Below are positions 1 to 6,292 of a stretch of DNA of 9,969 nt, piece by piece (the first letter of the stretch is position 1; each line of letters starts with the position of its first letter). The position numbers were made by a program, and so were the translations under genes. The notes beneath the pieces were generated by a model that worked only from the letters and a program-made list of their open reading frames with translations, was not told the origin of the DNA and did not search any database. The stretch is from Lentzea sp. (GTDB lineage: Bacteria; Actinomycetota; Actinomycetes; Mycobacteriales; Pseudonocardiaceae), in contig JASLAV010000844.1 of assembly GCA_030146905.1 (NCBI GenBank), positions 1-9,969 of the forward strand, written 5' to 3'.

Positions 1-1272
1 CCCGAGCAGCGCGCCGTAGGTGTAGCCGGCGATGCCGAGCGCCTGCACCACGATCGGGTCCGCCGTGGTCTTGTTCGAGGAGGCGAACAGACCCGCGCAG
101 ACGATCAGCAGTCCGGCCCACGCCACGGTCCAGATCCGGCCGTGGCGCAGGCGTTCCTCATCGGTCATCGGGGTCTTGCGGATGCGTTCGTAGATGTCCG
201 TGACCGTGCTGGAGGCCAAGGCCCCCAGCGACGACGACAGCGCGGCCGCCAGGATCCCGGCGATCACGAAGCCGGACAGGCCGCTCGGCAGGTCGTTGAC
301 GATGAAGTGGGCGAACAGCTCGTCCTTGTTGCCCAGCCCCAGGTCCTTCACCGGGTCGACGCCGGCGTAGAACGCCCACATCATCACGCCGATGACCAGG
401 AAGAACGCGAACTGCAGGAACACCACGAACCCGGAGGCGATTAACGCCTTCTGCGCGGACTTCACGTCCCGCGTGGCCATGAGCCGCTGCACGATCAGCT
501 GGTCGGCGCCGTGCGAGGCCATCGACAGCAGCGCGCCGCCGAAGAACGCGGCGATGAACGGGTAGGCGCCCGTCAGCGGTGACGAGGTGAAGTCGAAGAG
601 CTGGAACTTGTTGGCGTCGGCGGCCTTGGAGAACCAGCCGTCCGGCAGCTGCCCCGCCAGCACCCAGATGACCACGACGCCGCCGAGGACGTACCAGAGC
701 ATCTGGATGGCGTCGACCCACACGACGGCGCGGACACCGCCGAAGAAGCTGTAGAACACCATCGCGATGCCGAGCGCCACCACGATCGCCCAGTACGACG
801 CGGTGATCCCGTACTCGGCGAGCACGACCTTGATCGGGATCGCGGTCGCGAACAGCCGGATGCCGTCCGCGAGCAGGCGCGTGAACAGGAACGTCACGGA
901 CGCCGTCGCGCGCATGCCGTTGCCGTACCGCTTGCCCAGGAACGCGTACGCCGTCACGAGGTCACCGGCGATGTAGCGCGGCAGCAGCACGAAGCTGACG
1001 ATGATCCGGCCGACGATGTAGCCCAGCGCGAGCGTCAGGTACGTCATGCCGCCCTGCGCGGGCGTCGCCATGTAGGCGATCACCGGGACGCTCAGCACGG
1101 TGAGCGTCGACGTCTCCGCCGACACGACGGACAGGCAGACGACCCACCACGAGATCCGCTTCTCGCTGACGAAGTAGTCGGTGGACGACTTCTGCCTGCC
1201 GCCGATCGCCATGCCGATCAACGGCATGCCGACGAGGAACAGGGCGATGATCGCGAGGTCTAGTGCGCGCAC
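1..1272 (-). CDS. sodium:solute symporter (SSS family), 3' end beyond window
   Basis: Membrane protein predicted to import a small solute together with Na+. The 424 residues visible here are almost entirely alternating hydrophobic helices with short polar loops. Residues 5-22 form the first helix. They are followed by the family-typical polar stretch RQKSSTDYFVSEKRISWW (26-43), then an S-A-E-T-S-T segment (50-55) in the second helix, where SSS proteins line the Na+/substrate path. GGVRAVVWVDAIQ (178-190) matches the conserved SSS signature region. SSS proteins are usually about 500 residues, so roughly 80-110 C-terminal residues lie past base 1. The GTG start at 1272 is chosen because the family N-terminus begins there and a G-rich ribosome site (GGGGGA on the minus strand, 1279-1284) lies 6 nt upstream. 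The start lies inside anmK (13-nt overlap), so the two genes are probably cotranscribed and translationally coupled. The substrate is not readable from sequence. Pairing with anmK suggests a cell-wall amino sugar such as anhydro-MurNAc, which is inference. Confidence 0.9.
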   Translation of the reverse strand, partial: MRALDLAIIALFLVGMPLIGMAIGGRQKSSTDYFVSEKRISWWVVCLSVVSAETSTLTVLSVPVIAYMATPAQGGMTYLTLALGYIVGRIIVSFVLLPRYIAGDLVTAYAFLGKRYGNGMRATASVTFLFTRLLADGIRLFATAIPIKVVLAEYGITASYWAIVVALGIAMVFYSFFGGVRAVVWVDAIQMLWYVLGGVVVIWVLAGQLPDGWFSKAADANKFQLFDFTSSPLTGAYPFIAAFFGGALLSMASHGADQLIVQRLMATRDVKSAQKALIASGFVVFLQFAFFLVIGVMMWAFYAGVDPVKDLGLGNKDELFAHFIVNDLPSGLSGFVIAGILAAALSSSLGALASSTVTDIYERIRKTPMTDEERLRHGRIWTVAWAGLLIVCAGLFASSNKTTADPIVVQALGIAGYTYGALLG

Positions 1273-2387
1273 TTCGGTTCCCCCACATTCAGCTTGGTCA
1301 CTGCGGTCGTGACGGGCTCCGGCAGCCTCAACGGCCCCTCACCGGGCGTGATGCTGCCGAGCAGCCGCGGGCCGGACGCACCGGTCGCGGACGGCGTGTT
1401 GCCGGGGATCCCGTGCCACGTCAGGAACCCGAGCAGGGCGGCGAGGTAGGCCTCCTTGCCGTCGCGCGGCAGGCCCAGCGAGTCGCTGATCCTCAACGGG
1501 ATCGGGTCGAGCGCCTTCGCGAGCGCCTCGACGAGCACCGGGTTGCGCATCCCTCCGCCGGACCCGATGACGGTGCTCGCGTCGTGGGCCCGGCAGGCGT
1601 CCGCGACGGTGCGGGCGGTCAGCTCCACGAGCGTCCTGAGCATGTCCTCCGCGGTGAGCGTGGGGAGGCCGTCCAGGTACCCGGCGTTGAAGAGCTCCTT
1701 GCCCGTCGACTTGGGCCACGGCTTGGCGTAGTACGGGTCCGTCAGCAGCTTCTTGAGGACGTCTTCGCGGACGGTGCCGCGCCGCGCGAACTCGCCGTCG
1801 GTGTCCTGGCGCCTGCGGCCGTCCGAGACGACCTCCATGACGGCGTCCATCAGCGCGTTGCCGGGGCCGGTGTCGTAGGCGATCGGCGGGCTTCCCGGCC
1901 GGACGACGGTGATGTTCGCGATGCCGCCGATGTTCAGCGCGATGGCGGGCGCATCGCCGGCGAGCCAGAGCGCGTCGAGCGTGGACGCGAGCGGTGCGCC
2001 GTGACCTCCCGCGGCGACGTCGCGCACGCGCAGGTCGGCGACGACGGGGAGACCGGTCCGTTCGGCGATCCACGCGGGCTGGCCGAGCTGGAGGGTGCCG
2101 AGGCACTCGCCGTCCTGCACCTCGTGGTGGACGGTCTGGCCGAGCGAGGCGACCAGGTCCGCCGGCAGGTACCCGGCGGCGACTTCTCCGAAAGCCTGCC
2201 CGAGCGAGGTGTCGAAGGCGCACACTTCCGCGAGGTCCCGCGGCTTCGCCAACAGGTCCTGGGGGAATGGATGTTCGGCGCACTGCACCGGCACGAGCTC
2301 GACGGTGTCACCGTTGATCGACAGGTCGGCGACGGCCACGTCGATGCCGTCCATCGACGTGCCGGAAATCAGCCCGATCACCCTCAC
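1260..2387 (-). CDS. anmK: 1,6-anhydro-N-acetylmuramic acid kinase AnmK
   Basis: Cytoplasmic kinase of peptidoglycan recycling. It opens the 1,6-anhydro ring of anhydroMurNAc while phosphorylating it with ATP, giving MurNAc-6-phosphate. The 375-residue product has the family motifs in order: GLISGTSMDGID (5-16, ATP-binding loop), SLGQTVHHEV (81-90), VADLRVRDVAAGGHGAPLA (116-134), NIGGIANIT (152-160), YDTGPGNALMDA (171-182), KSTGKELFN (226-234), GSGGGMRNP (275-283) and KEAYLAALLGF with HGIPGNTPSATGA (311-337). Asp181 in the GPGNALMD motif corresponds to the catalytic base of characterised AnmK enzymes. Length is normal (about 370-380). An ATG at 2423 is in frame, but the 12 extra residues do not resemble the family N-terminus. 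The GTG at 2387 starts two residues before the conserved block and lies about 8 nt after a possible -10, suggesting a leaderless message. The symporter overlaps its 3' end. A MurQ etherase, which would use the product, is not in the window. Confidence 0.93.
   Translation of the reverse strand: MRVIGLISGTSMDGIDVAVADLSINGDTVELVPVQCAEHPFPQDLLAKPRDLAEVCAFDTSLGQAFGEVAAGYLPADLVASLGQTVHHEVQDGECLGTLQLGQPAWIAERTGLPVVADLRVRDVAAGGHGAPLASTLDALWLAGDAPAIALNIGGIANITVVRPGSPPIAYDTGPGNALMDAVMEVVSDGRRRQDTDGEFARRGTVREDVLKKLLTDPYYAKPWPKSTGKELFNAGYLDGLPTLTAEDMLRTLVELTARTVADACRAHDASTVIGSGGGMRNPVLVEALAKALDPIPLRISDSLGLPRDGKEAYLAALLGFLTWHGIPGNTPSATGASGPRLLGSITPGEGPLRLPEPVTTAVTKLNVGEPKCAH
1279..1284 (-). promoter_or_regulatory. 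ribosome binding site of the SSS symporter
   Basis: GGGGGA on the minus strand, followed by 6 nt and then the GTG at 1272-1270. It lies inside the last codons of anmK and supports the overlapping GTG start. Confidence 0.55.
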
Positions 2388-2391
2388 GACG

Positions 2392-2407
2392 TGTGGTCTA
2401 TTCCACA
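2392..2407. promoter_or_regulatory. DasR-like (dre-like) GntR-family operator candidate
   Basis: TGTGGTCTATTCCACA has inverted TGTGG/CCACA arms. Against the Streptomyces DasR consensus ACTGGTCTAGACCACT it matches 11 of 16 positions, and 10 of 12 in the TGGTCTAGACCA core. It covers the proposed -10 and ends 4 bp before the anmK GTG, so a bound repressor would block transcription. DasR and its relatives respond to phosphorylated amino sugars, which fits an anmK-transporter operon. The regulator itself is not in the window. Confidence 0.55.
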
Positions 2408-2423
2408 GCGTGGTCGGACGCAA
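2395..2423 (-). promoter_or_regulatory. putative anmK promoter (leaderless)
   Basis: On the minus strand TTGCGT (2423-2418) and TAGACC (2400-2395) are separated by 17 nt. Each matches the -35/-10 consensus at 3 of 6 positions. About 7 nt downstream of the -10 is the GTG at 2387, which has no clear Shine-Dalgarno sequence. Transcription would therefore begin at or next to the start codon. The elements are weak and this is a proposal. Confidence 0.4.
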
Positions 2424-2430
2424 GAGCTGT

Positions 2431-2445
2431 GGTGAAATTTTCGCC
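2431..2445. promoter_or_regulatory. imperfect palindrome upstream of anmK
   Basis: GGTGAAATTTTCGCC has 7-bp arms around one central base, with 6 of 7 positions paired. Its GAAA-T-TTTC core is reminiscent of sites bound by RpiR/MurR-type sugar-phosphate regulators, but that resemblance is from general knowledge and not specific. It sits just upstream of the proposed anmK -35, where it could act as a second operator for anmK, or for ftsY in the other direction. Confidence 0.35.
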
Positions 2446-2463
2446 TAAATGAGCAGCACATGG

Positions 2464-2492
2464 TTGACAGGTCACATGCGGGCCTGTGAAAC
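2464..2492 (+). promoter_or_regulatory. putative ftsY promoter, near-leaderless
   Basis: A perfect TTGACA (2464-2469) is followed after 17 nt by TGAAAC (2487-2492), a 3-of-6 match to the -10. The expected start point is about 2499-2502, at the GTG of ftsY (2502). No purine-rich ribosome site precedes that GTG, so ftsY mRNA is plausibly leaderless. Confidence 0.5.
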
Positions 2493-2501
2493 CATGGTCC
2501 C

Positions 2502-3797
2502 GTGTCGACGTCTTCCCTTGTCCTGATCCTCGTAGTCGTGGCGGTCGTGCTGATCGCGGCGCTGGTGACCGGTGTGGTGCTGACGCGTCGCCGTCGCATC
2601 AGCCTGACCCAGAAGGAGGAGGCTCCACGCCCTGGTGGTTACCAGGCGTCGTCCGGTATCTCGCTGACCCCCGCCGCACCCACCGTCCCCGTCGTGCCGG
2701 ACGTTCCGGTCGCCGAGCCGGTCGTCCCGGCCCAGGTCGAGCACCCGGTGGCCGAGCGGACCGAGGTGGACGGTCAACCGGGCGTGGGCGACGACGCCTC
2801 CGTACCGCGCGACTCCGTGAAGCGCGGCTTCGTCGAGGTCGACCTGCCGGTCGAGGCCTCCGAGGTCGAGGAGATCGAACCGACCGCCGGCCGCCTGGAG
2901 CGCCTGCGCGGCAAGCTGTCGAAGTCGCGCAACGCGTTCGGCAGCAGCCTGCTGGGCCTGCTCGGCGCCGGTGACCTCGACGAGGACTCGTGGCAGGACG
3001 TCGAGGACACGCTGCTGATCGCGGACCTGGGCGCGGCCACGACCACCGAGATCGTCGACACGCTGCGCGCCAGGATCGCTTCGTCCGGGGTGCGCACCGA
3101 GACCGAGGCCCACGCCCTGCTGCGCTCGGTCCTGGTCTCCGCACTGGACCCGTCGATGGACCGCTCACTGAAGGCGCTGCCGCACTCCGGCAAGCCCGCC
3201 GTGCTGCTCGTCGTGGGCGTCAACGGCGTCGGCAAGACCACCACCACCGGCAAGCTCGCCCGCGTGCTCGTGGCCGACGGCCGCACGGTGCTGCTGGGGG
3301 CCGCTGACACGTTCCGCGCCGCTGCCGCGGACCAGCTGGAGACCTGGGGCAAGCGCGTCGGGGCCGAGACGGTGCGTGGGCCTGAGGGTGGGGATCCGGC
3401 TTCTGTCGCCTTCGACGCTGTGAAGCGCGGGATGGATGCCGGTGTGGACACCGTTCTCATCGACACGGCTGGGCGGTTGCACACCAAGGTCGGGTTGATG
3501 GACGAGCTCGGCAAGGTCAAGCGGGTGATCGAGAAGCAGGCCGTTGTCGACGAGGTTCTGCTGGTTCTGGATGCGACCACCGGGCAGAACGGGCTCACTC
3601 AGGCTCGGGTTTTCTCTGAGCAGGTTGCCATTACCGGGATCGTGTTGACCAAGCTGGACGGCACGGCCAAGGGTGGGATCGTTTTTCAGGTTCAGCGGGA
3701 GTTGGGGGTGCCGGTCAAGTTGGTCGGGCTTGGGGAAGGGGCCGACCACCTTGCTCCGTTCGAGCCCGGGGCCTTTGTGGATGCCTTGCTCGGATAG
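2502..3797 (+). CDS. ftsY: signal recognition particle receptor FtsY
   Basis: SRP receptor GTPase that docks ribosome-nascent-chain/SRP (Ffh) complexes at the membrane for delivery to SecYEG. The 431 residues are laid out as follows: a single membrane anchor (about 4-28) followed by RRRR; a Pro/Val/Glu-rich acidic linker (about 36-128), the actinobacterial counterpart of the A domain; the helical N domain (about 129-225); and the GTPase G domain. The P-loop is GVNGVGKT (239-246). DTFRAAAADQLE (269-280) is the SRP-GTPase motif, DTAGR (321-325) the Switch II motif and TKLD (383-386) the guanine-specificity motif. GLGEGADHLAPF (409-420) is the typical C-terminal closing motif. GTG at 2502 is the only start that includes the anchor; nearby ATGs at 2476 and 2494 are out of frame. 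It is a single gene between a divergent and a convergent neighbour. Codon use changes within the gene near 3370, with GGG, GTT and TTG becoming common, yet the reading frame and motifs are intact. Confidence 0.97.
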   Translation: MSTSSLVLILVVVAVVLIAALVTGVVLTRRRRISLTQKEEAPRPGGYQASSGISLTPAAPTVPVVPDVPVAEPVVPAQVEHPVAERTEVDGQPGVGDDASVPRDSVKRGFVEVDLPVEASEVEEIEPTAGRLERLRGKLSKSRNAFGSSLLGLLGAGDLDEDSWQDVEDTLLIADLGAATTTEIVDTLRARIASSGVRTETEAHALLRSVLVSALDPSMDRSLKALPHSGKPAVLLVVGVNGVGKTTTTGKLARVLVADGRTVLLGAADTFRAAAADQLETWGKRVGAETVRGPEGGDPASVAFDAVKRGMDAGVDTVLIDTAGRLHTKVGLMDELGKVKRVIEKQAVVDEVLLVLDATTGQNGLTQARVFSEQVAITGIVLTKLDGTAKGGIVFQVQRELGVPVKLVGLGEGADHLAPFEPGAFVDALLG

Positions 3798-3816
3798 CTT
3801 GCTGTTGCGTGGGTTT

Positions 3817-3837
3817 TCTGGGGGCGCTGCCCCCAGA
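3817..3837. terminator. GC-rich hairpin downstream of ftsY
   Basis: The arms TCTGGGGGC (3817-3825) and GCCCCCAGA (3829-3837) pair perfectly over 9 bp around a 3-nt loop, 20 bp after the ftsY stop. No T-tract follows, so it would be a U-less terminator of the kind common in GC-rich actinobacteria. Confidence 0.6.
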
Positions 3838-3838
3838 C

Positions 3839-3863
3839 CCCCCCGGCAATCTGATCCGGGGGG
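3839..3863. terminator. second GC-rich hairpin between ftsY and the IclR gene
   Basis: CCCCCCGG (3839-3846) pairs perfectly with CCGGGGGG (3856-3863) around a 9-nt loop. With a one-base bulge the stem extends to GA/TC (3836-3865). It shares its first bases with the preceding hairpin, so the two structures are adjacent and partly exclusive. Together they probably form a bidirectional terminator for the convergent genes. Confidence 0.55.
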
Positions 3864-3936
3864 TCCGCGCCGCTGGCGGGTTGATGGCACGCCTTTTGCT
3901 TTGGGCGGCTTGCTGTTGCTTGGTTTGGTTGCGTTG

Positions 3937-3951
3937 CGGAGCTTCGCTCCG
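3937..3951. terminator. hairpin downstream of the IclR-family gene
   Basis: CGGAGC and GCTCCG form a 6-bp stem around TTC, 40 bp beyond the IclR stop on its downstream side. It is a plausible terminator for the minus-strand transcript, though no T-tract follows. Confidence 0.4.
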
Positions 3952-3990
3952 GAAGACTCGCTGCTGCTCGGCTTCGCCTTCGTCTGCTTG

Positions 3991-4731
3991 TCAGGTGGTC
4001 TGGTCGGCCAGTCTCTTCGCCACTGCCAGCACCTCCGGGAGGATGCGGTTCACCGCGTCTTTCGTGAGCCTTCCCTCCGGGCCCGACACCGACACCGCTG
4101 CCAGCGTTGGTCCGCCCACCACCGGCACCGCGATGCAGCGCACGCCCAGTTCCTGCTCCGACTCGTCCAGGGCGTAGCCGCGTGCTGCGATCTCGTCCAG
4201 CTCGTTCAGCAGTTCCGTGGCGTCCGTGATCGTGTTCGACGTGTACGCCGGCAGGCCCGTGCGGTCCAGCAAGGCCTGGACCTCGTTGCGCGGCAGTTGC
4301 GACAGCATCGCCTTGCCCACGCCTGTGCCGTGGGGCAGCAGGCGGCGGCCTACTTCGGTGAACATTCGCATCGAGTGCTTTGACGGGACCTGGGCCACGT
4401 AGACGACCTCGTCGCCGTCCAGCACTGCCAGGTTCGCCGTTTCCTCCACCGAGTCGACCAGCTGGGACAGGAACGGTCTTGCCCGGGTGCCGTATTGGCG
4501 GGACGCGGTTTCGCCCAGGCGGATCAGTCGTGAGCCGAGGGTGTAGCGCCTGTTGCTGTTCTGCCGCACATAGCCCAGCGTGACAAGTGTGCGGATGAGC
4601 CGGTGGATCGTGGGGAGCGGCAGGCCTGACGACGCCGCCAGCTCGGACAGCGAGGCTTCGCCACCCGCGTCTGCCAGGCGTTCCAGCAGGTCGAAGGCTC
4701 TCTGCAGGGACTGCACGCCACCTGTTGACAC
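3991..4731 (-). CDS. IclR-family transcriptional regulator (AllR-like by context)
   Basis: DNA-binding regulator of 246 residues, the normal IclR length. The winged helix-turn-helix spans about residues 5-70: VQSLQRAFDLLERL, then LSELAASSGLPLPTIHRLIRTL with the recognition helix, then the YTLGSRLI wing. The effector-binding domain follows (about 80-246). It includes ETANLAVLDGDEVVYVAQV (97-115), the RRLLPHGTGVGKAMLS stretch and GYALDESEQELGVRCIAVPV, where IclR proteins bind small carboxylates. It is divergent from aceB with a 76-bp spacer carrying palindromes, so it probably controls aceB and the next gene, and perhaps itself. Known AllR proteins sense allantoin-pathway intermediates or glyoxylate and repress malate synthase, which fits the uricase nearby. 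The AllR assignment is inference from neighbours, and an acetate-type IclR role is the alternative. The GTG start is supported by AGGAG six bases upstream. Confidence 0.92.
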   Translation of the reverse strand: MSTGGVQSLQRAFDLLERLADAGGEASLSELAASSGLPLPTIHRLIRTLVTLGYVRQNSNRRYTLGSRLIRLGETASRQYGTRARPFLSQLVDSVEETANLAVLDGDEVVYVAQVPSKHSMRMFTEVGRRLLPHGTGVGKAMLSQLPRNEVQALLDRTGLPAYTSNTITDATELLNELDEIAARGYALDESEQELGVRCIAVPVVGGPTLAAVSVSGPEGRLTKDAVNRILPEVLAVAKRLADQTT

Positions 4732-4737
4732 GTGCGG

Positions 4738-4742
4738 CTCCT
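4738..4742 (-). promoter_or_regulatory. ribosome binding site of the IclR gene
   Basis: AGGAG on the minus strand, 6 nt before the GTG at 4731. It is a strong Shine-Dalgarno match and fixes the start. Confidence 0.7.
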
Positions 4743-4744
4743 CT

Positions 4745-4762
4745 CATTGCAGTTCCGCAATG
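4745..4762. promoter_or_regulatory. palindromic operator candidate between iclR and aceB
   Basis: CATTGC and GCAATG are perfect 6-bp inverted arms around AGTTCC. An overlapping TTGCA/TGCAA pair (4747-4751 and 4761-4765) extends it. The site overlaps the proposed aceB -35 and lies in the 5' leader of the iclR transcript. That position is as expected for the divergently encoded IclR protein to repress aceB and itself. Confidence 0.55.
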
Positions 4763-4775
4763 CAAAAACTATAGT
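4747..4775 (+). promoter_or_regulatory. putative aceB promoter
   Basis: TTGCAG (4747-4752), a 17-nt spacer, then TATAGT (4770-4775, 5 of 6 to the -10 consensus). The predicted start point is about 4782, leaving a leader of about 25 nt with a good ribosome site. The -10 lies in the palindrome ACTATAGT (4768-4775), so the minus strand carries TATAGT at the same place and could serve iclR. No good -35 is visible on that side. Confidence 0.55.
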
Positions 4776-4795
4776 CCACACAGCAAAACCAAGAG

Positions 4796-4801
4796 AGGTG
4801 G
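4796..4801 (+). promoter_or_regulatory. ribosome binding site of aceB
   Basis: AGGTGG, 6 nt before the GTG at 4808. It decides this start over internal alternatives. Confidence 0.6.
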
Positions 4802-4807
4802 ATCCAG

Positions 4808-6292
4808 GTGCAGGTCCTCAGCGAAGAGGCTCTCGAGTTCGTCGCCAAGCTGCACGAGGCGCACGCCGCCCGCCGGGACGAGCTGCTCGCCGTGCGCAAG
4901 GAGCGGCGGCCTCTCGGTTTTCTCGAGGAGACGCGCGGGATTCGCGACGGTGAGTGGCGGGTGGCGGAAGCGCCGGAGGCGTTGCTCGACCGTCGTGTCG
5001 AGATCACCGGGCCCACCGAGCGCAAGATGACGATCAACGCGCTCAACTCGGGGGCGAAGGTGTGGCTCGCCGACCTGGAGGACGCCAACACGCCTCACTG
5101 GGACAACGTCGTGCAGGGGCAGGTCAACCTCTACGAGGCGGCGCGCGAGACGATCGAGTTCACCTCGCCGGAGGGCAAGGAGTACCGGCTCAAGGGCGGG
5201 CCCTACCCGACGATCGTCGTGCGGCCGCGCGGGTGGCACCTCGACGAGCGCAACCTGCAGTTCGGTGGCAGGAACGCCGTGGGCGCGCTCGTCGACTTCG
5301 GGCTGCACTTCTTCCACAACGCCGAGCTCGGCAAGCCCTACTACTACCTGCCGAAGATGGAGTCCCACCTCGAAGCACGGCTGTGGAACGACGTCTTCAC
5401 GACTGCGCAGAAGCTCAAGGGCGTTCCGCACGGCACCATCCGCGCGACGGTGCTCATCGAGACGATCCCGGCCGCGTTCGAGATGGAGGAGATCCTCTAC
5501 GAGCTGCGCGACCACGCTTCGGGGCTCAACGCCGGTCGGTGGGACTACCTGTTCAGCGTCATCAAGTACTTCCGCGACGCGGGTGCCGACTACGTGCTGC
5601 CGGACCGCAACAGCGTGACGATGACGGCGCCGTTCATGCGCGCGTACACCGAGCTTCTGGTGAAGACGTGCCACAAGCGCGGGGCGTTCGCCATGGGTGG
5701 CATGGCGGCGTTCATCCCGAATCGGCGTGACCCCGAGGTCACCGAGAACGCGCTGCGTAAGGTTCGCGAGGACAAGACGCGCGAGGCGACCGATGGTTTC
5801 GACGGGTCGTGGGTGGCGCATCCTGACCTCGTGCCGATTTGCCGTGAGATCTTCGACGGAGTGCTGGGGGACCGGCCGAACCAGGTCGACAAGCAGCGGC
5901 CGGAGGTCTCCGTGACCGCCGAGCAGCTGCTGGACTTCAAGTCCGCGGGTGGCGCCGCGACGCGGGCCGGGCTGGAGAGCGCCGTCGACGTCGGCGTGCG
6001 GTACATCGCGTCGTGGCTGGGCGGCAACGGCGCGGCGGCGATCCACAACCTGATGGAGGACGCGGCCACCGCGGAGATCAGCAGGTCGCAGATCTGGCAG
6101 TGGATCAACAACGGAGTCGTGCTCGACGACGGCACGCAGGTCACTGCGGACGCTGTCCGCGAGGTGCTGGCACGGGTCGGCGCCGAGCTCGAAGGTCCGC
6201 ACGTCGCGGCGGCCGTCGAGCTGTTCGAGCAGGTCGCACTGTCCGAGAACTTCGTCGACTTCCTGACACTGCCCGCGTACGAGCGCATCTGA
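4808..6292 (+). CDS. aceB: malate synthase A
   Basis: Condenses glyoxylate with acetyl-CoA to give malate and CoA in the cytoplasm. The 494-residue protein matches isoform A throughout. [19 protein letters not shown] (68-86) is followed by [14 protein letters not shown] (87-100), the substrate loop [13 protein letters not shown] (137-149), [17 protein letters not shown] (181-197), [14 protein letters not shown] (216-229) and [11 protein letters not shown] (240-250). The C-terminal [17 protein letters not shown] (416-432) completes it. Likely active-site residues by family alignment are Arg141, the Mg-binding pair Glu218 and Asp246, and the base Asp418. The enzyme is slightly shorter than E. 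coli AceB (533), mainly at the N-terminus. It is first in a unit with the DUF6986 gene, whose ATG shares one base with this stop codon. No isocitrate lyase gene is nearby. With an IclR regulator and uricase in the same region, glyoxylate from purine (ureide) breakdown is a likely substrate source; this is inference. Confidence 0.96.
   Translation: MQVLSEEALEFVAKLHEAHAARRDELLAVRKERRPLGFLEETRGIRDGEWRVAEAPEALLDRRVEITGPTERKMTINALNSGAKVWLADLEDANTPHWDNVVQGQVNLYEAARETIEFTSPEGKEYRLKGGPYPTIVVRPRGWHLDERNLQFGGRNAVGALVDFGLHFFHNAELGKPYYYLPKMESHLEARLWNDVFTTAQKLKGVPHGTIRATVLIETIPAAFEMEEILYELRDHASGLNAGRWDYLFSVIKYFRDAGADYVLPDRNSVTMTAPFMRAYTELLVKTCHKRGAFAMGGMAAFIPNRRDPEVTENALRKVREDKTREATDGFDGSWVAHPDLVPICREIFDGVLGDRPNQVDKQRPEVSVTAEQLLDFKSAGGAATRAGLESAVDVGVRYIASWLGGNGAAAIHNLMEDAATAEISRSQIWQWINNGVVLDDGTQVTADAVREVLARVGAELEGPHVAAAVELFEQVALSENFVDFLTLPAYERI

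Larger units (their letters stand above)
3798..3990. other. 193-bp convergent intergenic region
   Basis: Apart from the three hairpins, the spacer holds a direct 12-bp repeat GCTTGCTGTTGC (3797-3808 and 3908-3919) and a T/G-rich stretch around 3911-3935. I see no convincing coding sequence; open frames crossing it lack family resemblance and are antisense to the flanking genes. Confidence 0.6.

Noticed and set aside
158..721. minus-strand open frame inside the symporter region
   Set aside because: Arg-rich and without membrane segments. The continuous frame from GTG 1272 gives a coherent SSS membrane protein over the same bases.
2388..2423. ATG at 2423 as anmK start
   Set aside because: The added residues are unlike AnmK N-termini and would place the dre-like site and -10 inside the gene. 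GTG 2387 fits the family and promoter better, though it is not proven.
1263..2435. 390-codon open frame on the plus strand opposite anmK
   Set aside because: It is the antisense shadow of anmK in GC-rich DNA: Arg/Gly/Glu-rich low-complexity protein with no family motifs, whereas the minus strand encodes a full AnmK.
3673..4383. plus-strand open frame spanning the ftsY end, spacer and IclR gene
   Set aside because: It crosses the terminator hairpins and is out of frame with ftsY and antisense to the IclR gene; no recognisable protein.
6013..6291. extension of the DUF6986 frame upstream into aceB
   Set aside because: The extra 93 residues are the +1 shadow of aceB and show no conservation pattern. 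The ATG at 6292 in TGATG starts where the family sequence begins.
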